The position numbers were made by a program, and so were the translations under genes. 64,000 bases of DNA from VAZQ01 sp963817135 (lineage in GTDB: Bacteria > Pseudomonadota > Alphaproteobacteria > Rhizobiales > Xanthobacteraceae). The notes beneath the pieces are model-generated. The model was given only the letters and a program-made list of their open reading frames with translations. It was not told where the DNA came from and ran no database searches. Below are positions 7,113 through 15,974 of this stretch, piece by piece; position 1 is the stretch's first letter; each line of letters opens with the position of its first letter. The stretch spans positions 62,001 through 126,000 of the forward strand of contig CAWFNG010000007.1 in assembly GCA_963817135.1 (NCBI GenBank), in the 5' to 3' direction.

Positions 7113-10100
7113 ATGCTGTCACCGTTGAAGGCCGCATTGGCGGTCGCTCTTGCTACGAGTACGCTCGGCGCCAGCGCCCCGGCGCCGGCGCAACAGGCAA
7201 GCGAAGTTGAGCGGCTCATTGAACGCGCCGGTGAGCTCAGGAGAGCGGGAAAGGATGCGGAAGCAATCCCGCTCGCCCAGCAGATATTGGCGATCCGAGA
7301 GAAGCAACTCGGCCCCAATCATCCGACGGTCGCCACGTGGCTGACCAATCTGGGTATTCTGTATGACAGCATCGGCCGCCACGCCGACGCGGTGCCGCTA
7401 CTCGAGCGGGCGCTGAGCATTGAAGAGAGAAGGCTCGGTCGCGATCATCCCGATGTGGCGACCGACCTGAATAATCTTGCTCAGGCCTATGTGGGCAATG
7501 TCCGCTACGCGGATGCCGAGCGTTTGTATCAGCGAGCTCTGGCTATCCGCGAGAAGGTGCTCGGGCGTGATCATCCCGATGGGGCAATAACCCTTAATGG
7601 CCTGGTTTGGCTGTATACGCAGCAGGGACGTTATGCTGAAGCGATCCCGATGGGACAACGCGTTTTAGCGATCCGGGAAAAGGCATTCGGGCGCGATCAT
7701 CCGGCTGTGGCGACGGCCCTGAACAACCTGGCTCCGCTCTATTCTCATCAAGGCCATCATGCGCAGGCCGAGCAATTGCATCTGCGCGCGTTAGCCATTC
7801 GGGAAAATGCGTTCGGCGACGATCACCTCGATGTGGCTTTTTCGGTCAGCAATCTTGCTGGGGAATACCATGCGCAAGGTCGCTATGCCGAGGAAGAACC
7901 GTTGCTCAAGCGGGCATTGGCTATTCGCGAGAAGGCACTCGGGCCTGATCATCCGGACGTCGCTACTTCCTTAAACAATTTGGGCGAGTTTTATCGAAAC
8001 CAGGGCCGTTATGCCGAAGCCGAACCTTGCCATCAGCGCTCACTGTCAATTCGCGAACAAGTACTCGGTCGCGACCATCCCGATGTTGGAAATTCCCTTA
8101 GCAATCTCGCTCTGCTTTATCAGGAACAAGGACGCTATACTGAAGCCGTGCCCTTGTACCAGCGCTCATTATCGATCCGCGAAAACGCTCTCGGCCGCGA
8201 CCATCCGAATGTCGCAACCTCGCTGGGTAACCTTGGCGCACTGTATGTGATCCAAGGCCGATACTCCGCCGCGGAGCCGCTCTATCATCGAGCATTGATC
8301 ATACGTGAAAGAGCGCTCGGCTTGGAGCATCCTGACGTTGCCGAGTTGCTGAACGAGCTCGCCCATCTCTATCTCGCCCAACACCGCTACGAAGAGGCGG
8401 AGGTTTTGGAGGAACGAGCGCTGGCGCTTCGCGAGAAAATGCTCGGTCCGGAACATCCCGTGGTCGCGACGTCGCTGAACAATCTGGCTGCCGCATATCA
8501 CAGCCTCAACCGCTATGCGGACGCCGAACGGCTCAACAGGCGAGCGTTGGCGATACGAGAGAAGAAGCTTGGTCTCGATCATCCGGCCCTCGCGACGTCG
8601 CTGAACAACCTGGCCTTGCTGGCTGATGAACAGGGACGCAGCGCCGAGGCGGAAGCGTTGCATGAGCGGTCATTGGCGATATCCGAAAAGGCGCTAGGCC
8701 CTAACCATCCCTTGGTTGCCCTTTCGCTGAGCAATCTGGGCCGGCTCTATACCGCACAGGGTCGTTATGCCGAAGCGGAGCCTCTTTATCAGAGATCTTT
8801 GGCAATTCGTGAAAAAACGCTCGGCCCGGATCATTCGGATGTTGCTCTTTCGCTTAATAACCTGGCGCGGCTGTATAATGAGCAGGAACGCTATGGCGAA
8901 GCTTTGGCCATCATAACGAAGGGCATTCCGCAAGGCGTCGTGACCAGAAGCATTGCATTTCCCGTGCTCGCTTCCGCGCGGGATCAGCATCTGCTCAGCC
9001 CTGAACAAGCGATGGCTTACAGCTATGAGATCGTCCAGCGCGAGTCCGCCTCTGCCGCGGCAAACGCCGTTTCCAAGCTCGCGCCGCGCTTTGCCGCCGG
9101 CACCGGCGAGCTCGCCCAGCTCGTGCGCAAGGACCAGGACTTGCTCAACGAGAAAGAAAGTCTCGACAAAGCCGTGTTGGCGTTTGTGTCCAAATCGGCG
9201 GCAGAGCGTTCTGCAGCGGCCGAGGAAGGGATTCGCAAGCGCATCGAAGGCGTCAAGGTGGAGCGCGCAAAGCTCAACGAGACGCTGAGCCAGCGCTTTC
9301 CCGACTACGTGGCTTTGTCGAGACCGCAGCCTCTCTCTCTACAGGAGACCCAACAATTGCTGGCCGCTGACGAAGCGCTGCTGGTGCTCGACATAGAGGA
9401 AAAAACGATCGTTGCCAATGCCTATGCTTGGGTGATTACGAAGACCAGCGCCGACTGGAAGGAATTAAGAATTTCGGCAACGGAGCTCGATTTGCAAGTC
9501 GAGGCTTTGCGGCAGTCGATACTCGATCCGCGGCAGCGCTTCGATTCCGAATTGGCCCATCGTATTTATGAGGCGACGTTTGGCGTATTTGCCGAAGAGT
9601 TTGCGGCAAAGAAACGACTTTCGATCGTCACGAGCGGAGCATTGACCAGCCTGCCGCCGCAGCTCCTGGTCACCAGGGAGCCGAACGGAAAAAGCCTCAA
9701 GGAGATGGACTGGCTTATTCGGTCCCATGCCGTGACGGTCCTACCGTCGGTCGCCAGCCTGAAGGTGCTGCGGGAAGGCTCGCAATCATCGTCCGCGCGC
9801 AAACCGATGATCGCGTTCGCCGATCCGGTTTTCTCGAAGGCTGCGCACAGCCAACCGCAGCAGCAAGGCATGCGCAGCCTCGCAAGCTTTTACCGCGGCA
9901 GTCAGGTTGATGTCACCGCGATCGGAGAGCTTCTTCCGCAGCTCCCGGGAACGCGCAAGGAAGTGCAGCAGATAGCGATCGAGCTCAGGGCGCAGGCAAC
10001 CGACATCAAGCTCGGGTTGGATGCGAGCGAGACAGCGGTGAAGCAGGCAAAGCTCAATGAGTATCGCATCGTCTACTTCGCTACGCACGGGCTTGTTGCG

Positions 10101-10550
10101 GGCGATTTGGAGGCCTTTGCCAGGAGCAGGGCAGAGCCTGCGCTGGCACTTTCCATCCCGGAGAAGCCGAACGATTTCGATGATGGCCTGCTCACGGCCA
10201 GCGAGATTGCGCAGCTCAAGCTCGACGCGGACTGGGCGGTTCTATCCGCGTGCAATACCGCCGCGGAAGAAAAGCCGGGGGCGGAAGCTCTCTCTGGACT
10301 TGCCCGCGCGTTCTTCTATGCCGGCGCGCGATCCCTTCTTGTGTCACACTGGAGCGTCGACGACGACTTTGCCGCCCGGCTGATGTCCGAGACGTTTCGT
10401 GTCTTTTCGCGCAATAGCAACCTGTCCCATGCGGAGGCGCTGCGACAGGCCATGCTGGCGATGATCGATGCAGCTCGTTCGGAGGACGAAGCAAGTCCTC
10501 GTCTTTGGGCGCCGTTCGTCGTGGTGGGAGAATTGAAAAAATCGCAATAA
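7113..10550 (+). CDS. Exported TPR-CHAT protein (caspase-like protease domain)
   Basis: An 1145-residue protein. Residues 1-27 form a signal peptide (LKAALAVALATSTLGASA, then PAPAQ). Residues about 30-620 are a run of some 14 kinesin-light-chain-type TPRs of 42 residues with the consensus Y-A-E-A-E-x-L-x-x-R-A-L-A-I-R-E-K-x-L-G-x-D-H-P. A helical linker follows, then a C-terminal CHAT domain (about 790-1140). The predicted catalytic dyad is intact: His992 in IVYFATHGLVAG and Cys1047 in WAVLSACNTAAE, with GLARAFFYAGARSLLVSHW after it. A strong AGGGAGGA site fixes the start. CHAT domains are caspase/separase-like cysteine proteases. Export makes this a periplasmic or surface candidate; its target is unknown. 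The Sel1 gene lies 98 bases downstream. Confidence 0.9.
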   Translation: MLSPLKAALAVALATSTLGASAPAPAQQASEVERLIERAGELRRAGKDAEAIPLAQQILAIREKQLGPNHPTVATWLTNLGILYDSIGRHADAVPLLERALSIEERRLGRDHPDVATDLNNLAQAYVGNVRYADAERLYQRALAIREKVLGRDHPDGAITLNGLVWLYTQQGRYAEAIPMGQRVLAIREKAFGRDHPAVATALNNLAPLYSHQGHHAQAEQLHLRALAIRENAFGDDHLDVAFSVSNLAGEYHAQGRYAEEEPLLKRALAIREKALGPDHPDVATSLNNLGEFYRNQGRYAEAEPCHQRSLSIREQVLGRDHPDVGNSLSNLALLYQEQGRYTEAVPLYQRSLSIRENALGRDHPNVATSLGNLGALYVIQGRYSAAEPLYHRALIIRERALGLEHPDVAELLNELAHLYLAQHRYEEAEVLEERALALREKMLGPEHPVVATSLNNLAAAYHSLNRYADAERLNRRALAIREKKLGLDHPALATSLNNLALLADEQGRSAEAEALHERSLAISEKALGPNHPLVALSLSNLGRLYTAQGRYAEAEPLYQRSLAIREKTLGPDHSDVALSLNNLARLYNEQERYGEALAIITKGIPQGVVTRSIAFPVLASARDQHLLSPEQAMAYSYEIVQRESASAAANAVSKLAPRFAAGTGELAQLVRKDQDLLNEKESLDKAVLAFVSKSAAERSAAAEEGIRKRIEGVKVERAKLNETLSQRFPDYVALSRPQPLSLQETQQLLAADEALLVLDIEEKTIVANAYAWVITKTSADWKELRISATELDLQVEALRQSILDPRQRFDSELAHRIYEATFGVFAEEFAAKKRLSIVTSGALTSLPPQLLVTREPNGKSLKEMDWLIRSHAVTVLPSVASLKVLREGSQSSSARKPMIAFADPVFSKAAHSQPQQQGMRSLASFYRGSQVDVTAIGELLPQLPGTRKEVQQIAIELRAQATDIKLGLDASETAVKQAKLNEYRIVYFATHGLVAGDLEAFARSRAEPALALSIPEKPNDFDDGLLTASEIAQLKLDADWAVLSACNTAAEEKPGAEALSGLARAFFYAGARSLLVSHWSVDDDFAARLMSETFRVFSRNSNLSHAEALRQAMLAMIDAARSEDEASPRLWAPFVVVGELKKSQ

Positions 10551-10648
10551 GAACGGCAAACGAACGGTCCTGCCAAGGACGCCTGGCAATTTCGATTGCA
10601 TCATCGATATGATTGAACAAATCAAACCGTGAGCGGAAAGGAGAATGC

Positions 10649-11794
10649 ATGCCGCGCTGCTCGCTTTCTTTCGTGATCATGATTACGGCCGCGCTGGCGG
10701 CTCGGCATGCGCTTGCGGAGACCGAAGCCGCGCAGGTCATAGGCGAATGCGACAGTCTGGGTGCAAGCGATGTCGACCCCGAGCGGCCAGCATCAATCCC
10801 CGGCCTTTCACCGGATGCGATTGATGGCCTGCGAGCGGTGTCGGCGTGCGAAGCGGCGGTGGCAGTCGCGGGGGAGAACCGCCGGATCATTTTTCAACTC
10901 GGCCGGGCGTATTACGCGACGCAAATGTACGACAAGGCACGCACCCAATATGAACGTGCAGAGATGCTCGGGCACCTCGTGGCGACCAACAATCTCGGGT
11001 TTTTGTACGACCAGGGCAAAGGGGTCGCACAAGATCGGACCGAGGCTCGCCGGCTCTTCGAGAAAGCCGCAGCTGGAGGGCTGCCGCTGGCGATGCGCAA
11101 TCTCGCTCGGCTTTACGAACGTGGAGAAGGAGTACCGCGCGACTACGCCGCCGCGCGGCGTTGGTTGGAGAAGGCGGCAACGGAAAACGACGTTATCGCG
11201 ATGAATGATCTTGGCGTCATGTACTCACTGGGACACGGGGTCCCGATCGATATTGCCATGGCCCGGCGCTGGTACGAAAAGGCGGCCGCCTTGGGCTACT
11301 CGCAGGCCATGGATAATCTTGGGCTGATGTGCACGCGCGGGCATTGCGGAGCCAAGAGCTGGGTCGAAGCGCGCAAGTGGTTCGAAAAGGGGGTCGCACT
11401 CGGCAATTCCAATGCCATGGCTAACATGGGTGCGATCTATGTTCAGGGCGGGTATGGCCTGCCGAGGAATCTCGCCGAGGCACAGCAGTGGTGGGAGAGA
11501 GCGGCCGCAGCCGGCAACACGCGTGCCATGATTTTCCTGGGAAACCATTACAAAGAGGGCAGCGCTGGTTTTCGGGTGGACAATACGGCGGCACGCGAAT
11601 GGTTCGAGAAAGCTGCCGGGTTGGGAGATGCAACAGCAATGCTCAACCTCGGCACGATGTACGAGAACGGACTTGGCGTCGCGCGCGATCTGGCGGCGGC
11701 AAAGACGTGGTACGAGAAGGCTGCTGCCGCCGGCAACGAGCAGGCAGCCACCCACCTCGCGCGGCTGCAAAGTGCTTCCGGCGCCGACAAGTAG
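10649..11794 (+). CDS. Exported Sel1-like repeat protein
   Basis: A 381-residue protein beginning MPRCSLSFVIMITAALAARH at ATG 10649, chosen because AAAGGAG lies just upstream and a signal peptide follows (cleavage probably near ALA-ETE). After a short Cys-containing N-terminal part it carries about seven Sel1/TPR-like repeats of 36 residues (A-M-x-N-L-G-x-M-Y-x-x-G-x-G-V-x-x-D-x-A-x-A-R-x-W-x-E-K-A-A-A), from residue about 95 to the end. Sel1 repeats are protein-binding solenoids, often of the envelope. It follows the TPR-CHAT gene on the same strand, so it may act with that protein, for instance as partner or substrate receptor; this is inference. Confidence 0.85.
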   Translation: MPRCSLSFVIMITAALAARHALAETEAAQVIGECDSLGASDVDPERPASIPGLSPDAIDGLRAVSACEAAVAVAGENRRIIFQLGRAYYATQMYDKARTQYERAEMLGHLVATNNLGFLYDQGKGVAQDRTEARRLFEKAAAGGLPLAMRNLARLYERGEGVPRDYAAARRWLEKAATENDVIAMNDLGVMYSLGHGVPIDIAMARRWYEKAAALGYSQAMDNLGLMCTRGHCGAKSWVEARKWFEKGVALGNSNAMANMGAIYVQGGYGLPRNLAEAQQWWERAAAAGNTRAMIFLGNHYKEGSAGFRVDNTAAREWFEKAAGLGDATAMLNLGTMYENGLGVARDLAAAKTWYEKAAAAGNEQAATHLARLQSASGADK

Positions 11795-11812
11795 GCGCAC
11801 ATCGACGCGCAC

Positions 11813-11847
11813 CGTTCGCTCAGCAAAAACTATAAAATGAATTTGCT
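11813..11847. repeat. 35-base intergenic repeat, copy 2
   Basis: Matches 6780-6814 in about 30 of 35 positions, including the core GCAAAAACTATAAAATGAAT. It lies 19 bases after the stop of the Sel1 gene. Confidence 0.5.
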
Positions 11848-11884
11848 ACCCTGCAAAGAAGCCTATCGCCAACCTCAGGCGAAT

Positions 11885-12259
11885 TCACGCAGCGCCGGGC
11901 AGCGCCACGTAAACGCGGTCGTCGCGCACCCGGACGGTGACCGGGCGCAGCCGATATTTCGAGTCGCCGCAATGGCGGCCGGATTCGATATCGAATTCCC
12001 AGCCGTGCCACGGACATACGATATTGCGCTTGTCGGAAAAGCGCAGCCCGCGGCTCGTTTTGTCCGGCGCGAGCTCTTCCTCGACGCGAGGGATTATCTT
12101 GCCCTGACAGACGGGTCCTCCGTCATGCGGGCAATGATTTTCGTAGGCAACAAGCCGATCGCCTTGCCGGAAAATACCGAACTCGAAATCGTTCACGCGC
12201 AGCACCCGGTAGCCGCCCTCGTCGAATTCACGCAGCTCGCCAACCATGATCTCGTTCAT
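11885..12259 (-). CDS. Rieske [2Fe-2S] domain protein
   Basis: A 124-residue stand-alone Rieske ferredoxin-like protein. The cluster ligands are in place: C-x-H in ENHCPHDGGPVCQG and C-x-x-H in NIVCPWHGWEFDIESG, separated by an unusually long loop of about 30 residues. The C-terminal beta strands (VTVRVRDDRVYVALPGAA) complete the fold. Such proteins pass electrons to oxygenases or reductases in the cytoplasm. It is the last gene of a leftward group with a small protein and an amidohydrolase, but a 126-base gap with a palindromic repeat separates it from them. Confidence 0.88.
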   Translation of the reverse strand: MNEIMVGELREFDEGGYRVLRVNDFEFGIFRQGDRLVAYENHCPHDGGPVCQGKIIPRVEEELAPDKTSRGLRFSDKRNIVCPWHGWEFDIESGRHCGDSKYRLRPVTVRVRDDRVYVALPGAA

Positions 12260-12312
12260 TGCTTGACCCTGTCACTATATCGCGGGAAGCCTCCCACGCT
12301 GCTTGTTTGTTT

Positions 12313-12386
12313 GAGCATGATCTTTTTCCGAAAACCGGTACCCACCCCGGATCAAGTCCGGGGCAGGCTTTTTCGGGATCATTCTC
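12313..12386. repeat. Intergenic palindromic repeat, GAGCATGATC type
   Basis: The outer arms GAGCATGATC and GATCATTCTC enclose TTTTTCCGAAAACCGGTACC and an inner perfect hairpin CCCCGGATCAAGTCCGGGG (12345-12363). This layout is a familiar mobile-palindrome type of Rhizobiales. It ends on the stop codon of the small upstream gene and may terminate or stabilise that transcript. Confidence 0.75.
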
Positions 12387-12712
12387 TATGCTTCGCTGCG
12401 ATCGCGGCGATACCACATTTGCAGATCGAAGAAGTTAAGGTCGGCGGCGCGCATGATGGCGCAAATCGCCGTCACCGCTTCGGTCGCGTTCACCGGCCGC
12501 TCGCCGAACGGAGGAAGCTCGCGCTGGCGCTCCTCCCATTTGGCGGCATAAAGGCGCACGGCCGCAGAAAATATCTTCTGCAGCGCCGCGTCGGGCACGA
12601 GATCCGGCTTGCCGCTTTGCAACGCCTTCTCGGCCGCAAGGCAGAACGGCTCGGCCGCATCGCCAGTCGCATCTGTCGTGCCGGCCGCGTCGACCACCTG
12701 GGGCAAGCTCAT
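12386..12712 (-). CDS. Hypothetical protein coupled to amidohydrolase
   Basis: A 108-residue helical protein starting at 12712. Its ATG overlaps the stop of the amidohydrolase gene (ATGA), which decides the start and indicates translational coupling. The sequence begins MSLPQVVDAAGTTDATGDAA and continues with amphipathic helices (ALQKIFSAAVRLYAAKWEE, then VNATEAVTAICAIMRAADL). It ends FFDLQMWYRR plus a charged tail. No catalytic motif is visible. Small partners of this kind often sit beside amidohydrolase-2 genes in catabolic operons; a structural or subunit role is possible but unproven. Confidence 0.7.
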   Translation of the reverse strand: MSLPQVVDAAGTTDATGDAAEPFCLAAEKALQSGKPDLVPDAALQKIFSAAVRLYAAKWEERQRELPPFGERPVNATEAVTAICAIMRAADLNFFDLQMWYRRDRSEA

Positions 12713-13968
12713 TCGGCGGGGACGGGAATGGGCGCCGCCGTCGCCTTCTTGCCGGATTTCGCCGCCGGCACTTCGAGATCGAACAACCGGGCGGCGTTGA
12801 GACCCAAAATGTTGCGCTTGGCCTGCTCGCTGAGGAACGGCAATCGGGTGATGCTGCTGGGGGCATCGAAATCCCAGTGCGGCCAATCGGACGCATAAAG
12901 GAGCTGCGTTTCCGCCCGCATCGCCTCCATGGTCGCCTGCGTGAGCTTCATGTTGCTGCGCTCGAGCGGCTGGCTGGTGTAGTACATTTCCTGCATGTAC
13001 TCGCTCGGCCGCCGTTTGAGCAGAGGACACTCGGAGACGCGCATCATGTACTCAGAATCGAGCCGCTGCATCAGGAAGGGTACCCACGCCAATCCGCTCT
13101 CGATCCAGATCACCTTGAGCTTGGGGAAGCGCTCGGGCAGTCCGTTGAGCACCCAATTCGTCATGTGCACCATGTTGAAATGGGCAAACGAGAGCGAATG
13201 CATGCCGATGAAACGATTGAGCTGCGCAAAGGAAGGATCGCCCCAGGTGAAGCCGGCATGGAAGCCCAGCGGCTTGCCGGTTTCCTGCAGGACCGAGTAG
13301 AGCCGCATATAGGAATTGTGCCAGACCGGCTTGTGCCGGGTCGAAGTCACGGAGAACCCTACCACGCCGGGCGCATCGGCAAAGCGCTCGACGGTTTCCA
13401 CCGATGCCTCGGGGTCGTTGAACGGAAGATAAAGGAGCGCCTTCTGGCGCTTGTCCTGAGGCAGGATCTTCTCGATCAGCCAGCGGTTATAGGCATTGCC
13501 CAGCGCCACTTCGGCATCGGCCTGCGGGTGCATGCCAAGGGAAAGCATGGGCGTCGGAAATACCACCATGTAGTCGATGCCCATGGCCTCCATGGCGCGC
13601 TGGCTGAGCTGCACTTGCCGGTGCAGGCCGGGCGGCGTGGGCTCGGCAAGTTGCTGCTGATGCATGATGCGGCCGGCAACGTCCTGGTAGAGCGGACCGT
13701 TGGAAGTCAAAAGGCCGGGGGGCGATCCCGTGCGTTCGCGAAAAGCCTGCGCGATATAGCGCAGAACATCGTTGTCTATGCGCTCGGTGACTTCCGACCA
13801 AAACGACGTCTCGTTGACATGGGCGTCGACGTCGACAACAAGCCAGTCCTTGAGCTTCTCCGTCATCGGCGCCGCTTTGGCGAGATAATCGCGCGTGTCG
13901 GTGCGAATGGATATCTTCTCGAGCTCGCTGATGCGCGGCGCGGTTTCGCGGATATTCATGGTTTCCAC
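12709..13968 (-). CDS. Amidohydrolase family protein (ACMSD-like fold)
   Basis: A 419-residue metal-dependent amidohydrolase of the amidohydrolase-2 group. The N-terminal metal motif is VVDVDAHVNE near residue 46, a D-x-D-x-H-V form in which the second His of the usual H-x-H is replaced by Asp-Ala-His. The C-terminal metal Asp is in LLYASDWPHWDFD. GFHAGFTWGD supplies a central His. Such enzymes catalyse decarboxylation or hydrolysis of aromatic-ring-cleavage products in the cytoplasm. It is coupled by ATGA overlap to the small protein downstream. A Rieske protein, gamma-glutamyltransferase and binding protein nearby on the same strand suggest a catabolic island; the substrate is unknown. Confidence 0.85.
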   Translation of the reverse strand: METMNIRETAPRISELEKISIRTDTRDYLAKAAPMTEKLKDWLVVDVDAHVNETSFWSEVTERIDNDVLRYIAQAFRERTGSPPGLLTSNGPLYQDVAGRIMHQQQLAEPTPPGLHRQVQLSQRAMEAMGIDYMVVFPTPMLSLGMHPQADAEVALGNAYNRWLIEKILPQDKRQKALLYLPFNDPEASVETVERFADAPGVVGFSVTSTRHKPVWHNSYMRLYSVLQETGKPLGFHAGFTWGDPSFAQLNRFIGMHSLSFAHFNMVHMTNWVLNGLPERFPKLKVIWIESGLAWVPFLMQRLDSEYMMRVSECPLLKRRPSEYMQEMYYTSQPLERSNMKLTQATMEAMRAETQLLYASDWPHWDFDAPSSITRLPFLSEQAKRNILGLNAARLFDLEVPAAKSGKKATAAPIPVPAE

Positions 13969-14075
13969 CCTGACTGCGGGGACCGGCCCGAGGCGGGCCT
14001 GGTACGTCTATTCGCGGCCACTCTATTTCGCGCGCCTGTCGCGCGCAACGACCAACGGCGCAACCCTGATGAGAA

Positions 14076-15875
14076 TCACCTGCCGGCGGCGTAGGCCTGC
14101 ATCCCGCGCGGGTTGGCGGCGGCGCGGCGGCGGCGGCCGTCGCGGGAAGCCGCGGTGAGCCGGCCTTCGCACCAGTCGGAATCGACCTCGACCAGGTGAC
14201 CGCGGCGCTCAAGCTCGCTGATGGTCGCTTTCGGCAGCCGCCCCTCCACCACCAGCACGCCCGGGCGCGCCGTGCGCGGCCAGAACGAGATTGGAAAATG
14301 CTCGGAGTGCCAGGCCGGGGCATCGATCGCTTCCTGCAAATTCATTCCGGCATGGACGTGACGCATGAACAGCTGCGTGGTCCATTGGTCCTGCTGATCG
14401 CCGCCGGGGCTGCCCCAGGCGAGGTAGGGTTCGCCGTCGCGCAGAGCCAGCGTAGGCGAGAGCGTGGTGCGCGGGCGCCTTCCCGGCGCAAGCGAGGCGG
14501 GATGGCCATCCTCCAGCCAGAACATCTGCGCGCGCGTACCGAGACAGAACCCAAGTTCGGGAATGACGGGCGAGGATTGCAGCCAGCCCCCTGATGGCGT
14601 CGCCGAAATGATGTTGCCGGCCTGATCGATGATGTCGAAATGCACGGTATCGCCGATCATCTCGCCCATACGCCCGACGGTCGGCTCGCCAGCCCCCACG
14701 CCGACCGCCTGCCGCTGACCTCCGGCGCGGGCTAGCTTCACCACCGCGCCGAAACCTGCGACCGAGCCCGGCCGCAATTCGAGCGAGGCTTTATCGGTGA
14801 TGAGCTTGCGCCGCGCATCGTTGTAGGCAGCCGAGAGGAGCGTCGCCATCGGGACTTCGACAAAGTCGGGGTCGCCATAGAATTTCTCGCGATCCGCATA
14901 GGCAAGCTTCGAGCATTCAACCAGCAGATGGACGAATTCCGCGCTTCCTGGATCGGCGCCGTCAAAGTCGAAGCCTTTAAGGAGGGCAAGTTGCTGCAGC
15001 ATCACCGGGCCTTGCGACCATGGCCCGGGCTTGCACAGCGTGTAGCGGCCATAATCGTAGGTGAGCGGCGCTTCCATATGCGCCTGCCAGCGCGCCATGT
15101 CGTCGCCGGTGAGAACGCCGTAATGCGGCTCACCGCTGGTATCCATGACCGCTTCCCTTCGGCAGAAGCGGTCGATTGCCTCGGCGACGAAGCCTTGCGA
15201 CCAGCATCTGCGCGCCGCCTCGATTTGCGCGACGCGATCACTGCCTGCGCTCTCCGCTTCGCGCAGCACCCGCGCATAGGTTTGCGCGAGCGTGGGATTG
15301 GCGAAGAGGGTGCCGGCCGGCGGTACCTCGCCAGCGGGCAGGTAAACCGCCGCCGAGCTTTGCCAGTGGTTGCGGAAGAGATCGGCAACGGTCGCAATGA
15401 TCGCACTCGCGCGCTCGACCAACGGGTGGCCGTTCTGCGCATAGGCGATCGCCGGCGCGAGCACATCGCCAAGGCGCATGCTGCCGTAATCGCGCAACAG
15501 CATCATCCAGCTGTCGAACGATCCCGGCACGCAGGCGGCAAGGAGCCCGGTCCCCGGCACCATGTCGAGGCCGAGGCCGCGATAATGGGCGATGGTCGCC
15601 TTTGCCGGCGCGGTGCCCTGACCGCAGAGCACCTCGGTCTTGCCTTTGCGCACGTCGTGCAGGATGGCAGGCACTTCGCCGCCGGGCCCGTTGAGATGCG
15701 GCTCCACCACTTGCAGCGTGAAGGCAGTCGCGACCGCGGCATCGAAGGCGTTGCCGCCTTTCTCCAGCGTAGCCATGCCGACCGCGGTCGCGATCCAGTG
15801 GGTGGAGGCGACCACCCCGAAGGTCCCTTCGATTTCCGGACGCGTGGTGAATGGATTGGGATTGATATTCTTCAT
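14076..15875 (-). CDS. Gamma-glutamyltransferase family protein
   Basis: A 599-residue Ntn-hydrolase of the gamma-glutamyltranspeptidase family. The start ATG 15875 (MKNINPNPFTTRPE) is preceded by AGGTGA; a longer upstream frame lies in repeat DNA. The N-terminal part has GGNAFDAAVATAFTLQVVEP and NGPGGE. The self-cleavage and catalytic Thr is in MIGDTVHFDIID. After it come ATPSGGWLQSSP and LAPGRRPRTTLSPTLAL. No clear signal peptide is seen, unlike typical periplasmic GGT, and members of this group are often acylase- or hydrolase-like. It sits between the amidohydrolase and a binding protein on the same strand. Confidence 0.87.
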   Translation of the reverse strand: MKNINPNPFTTRPEIEGTFGVVASTHWIATAVGMATLEKGGNAFDAAVATAFTLQVVEPHLNGPGGEVPAILHDVRKGKTEVLCGQGTAPAKATIAHYRGLGLDMVPGTGLLAACVPGSFDSWMMLLRDYGSMRLGDVLAPAIAYAQNGHPLVERASAIIATVADLFRNHWQSSAAVYLPAGEVPPAGTLFANPTLAQTYARVLREAESAGSDRVAQIEAARRCWSQGFVAEAIDRFCRREAVMDTSGEPHYGVLTGDDMARWQAHMEAPLTYDYGRYTLCKPGPWSQGPVMLQQLALLKGFDFDGADPGSAEFVHLLVECSKLAYADREKFYGDPDFVEVPMATLLSAAYNDARRKLITDKASLELRPGSVAGFGAVVKLARAGGQRQAVGVGAGEPTVGRMGEMIGDTVHFDIIDQAGNIISATPSGGWLQSSPVIPELGFCLGTRAQMFWLEDGHPASLAPGRRPRTTLSPTLALRDGEPYLAWGSPGGDQQDQWTTQLFMRHVHAGMNLQEAIDAPAWHSEHFPISFWPRTARPGVLVVEGRLPKATISELERRGHLVEVDSDWCEGRLTAASRDGRRRRAAANPRGMQAYAAGR

Positions 15876-15903
15876 GCGGTCACCTGCGGAGCGAGCACAG
15901 CAT

Positions 15904-15973
15904 GTAGCCCGCATGGAGCGCAAGCGTAATGCGGGGAGAGCACCCGGATTGCGCTTCGCTCCATCCGGCTACG
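15904..15973. repeat. Intergenic palindromic repeat, GTAGCCCG family, copy 2
   Basis: The arms GTAGCCCGCATGGAGCGCAA and TTGCGCTTCGCTCCATCCGG are complementary with few mismatches. It is a shorter copy of the family at 1559-1666. It separates the gamma-glutamyltransferase gene from the binding-protein gene. Confidence 0.75.
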
Positions 15974-15974
15974 G

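Noticed and set aside
7200..8930. CRISPR-like regular repetition
   Set aside because: The roughly 126-base periodicity is the 42-codon TPR unit; there are no constant repeats with unique spacers.
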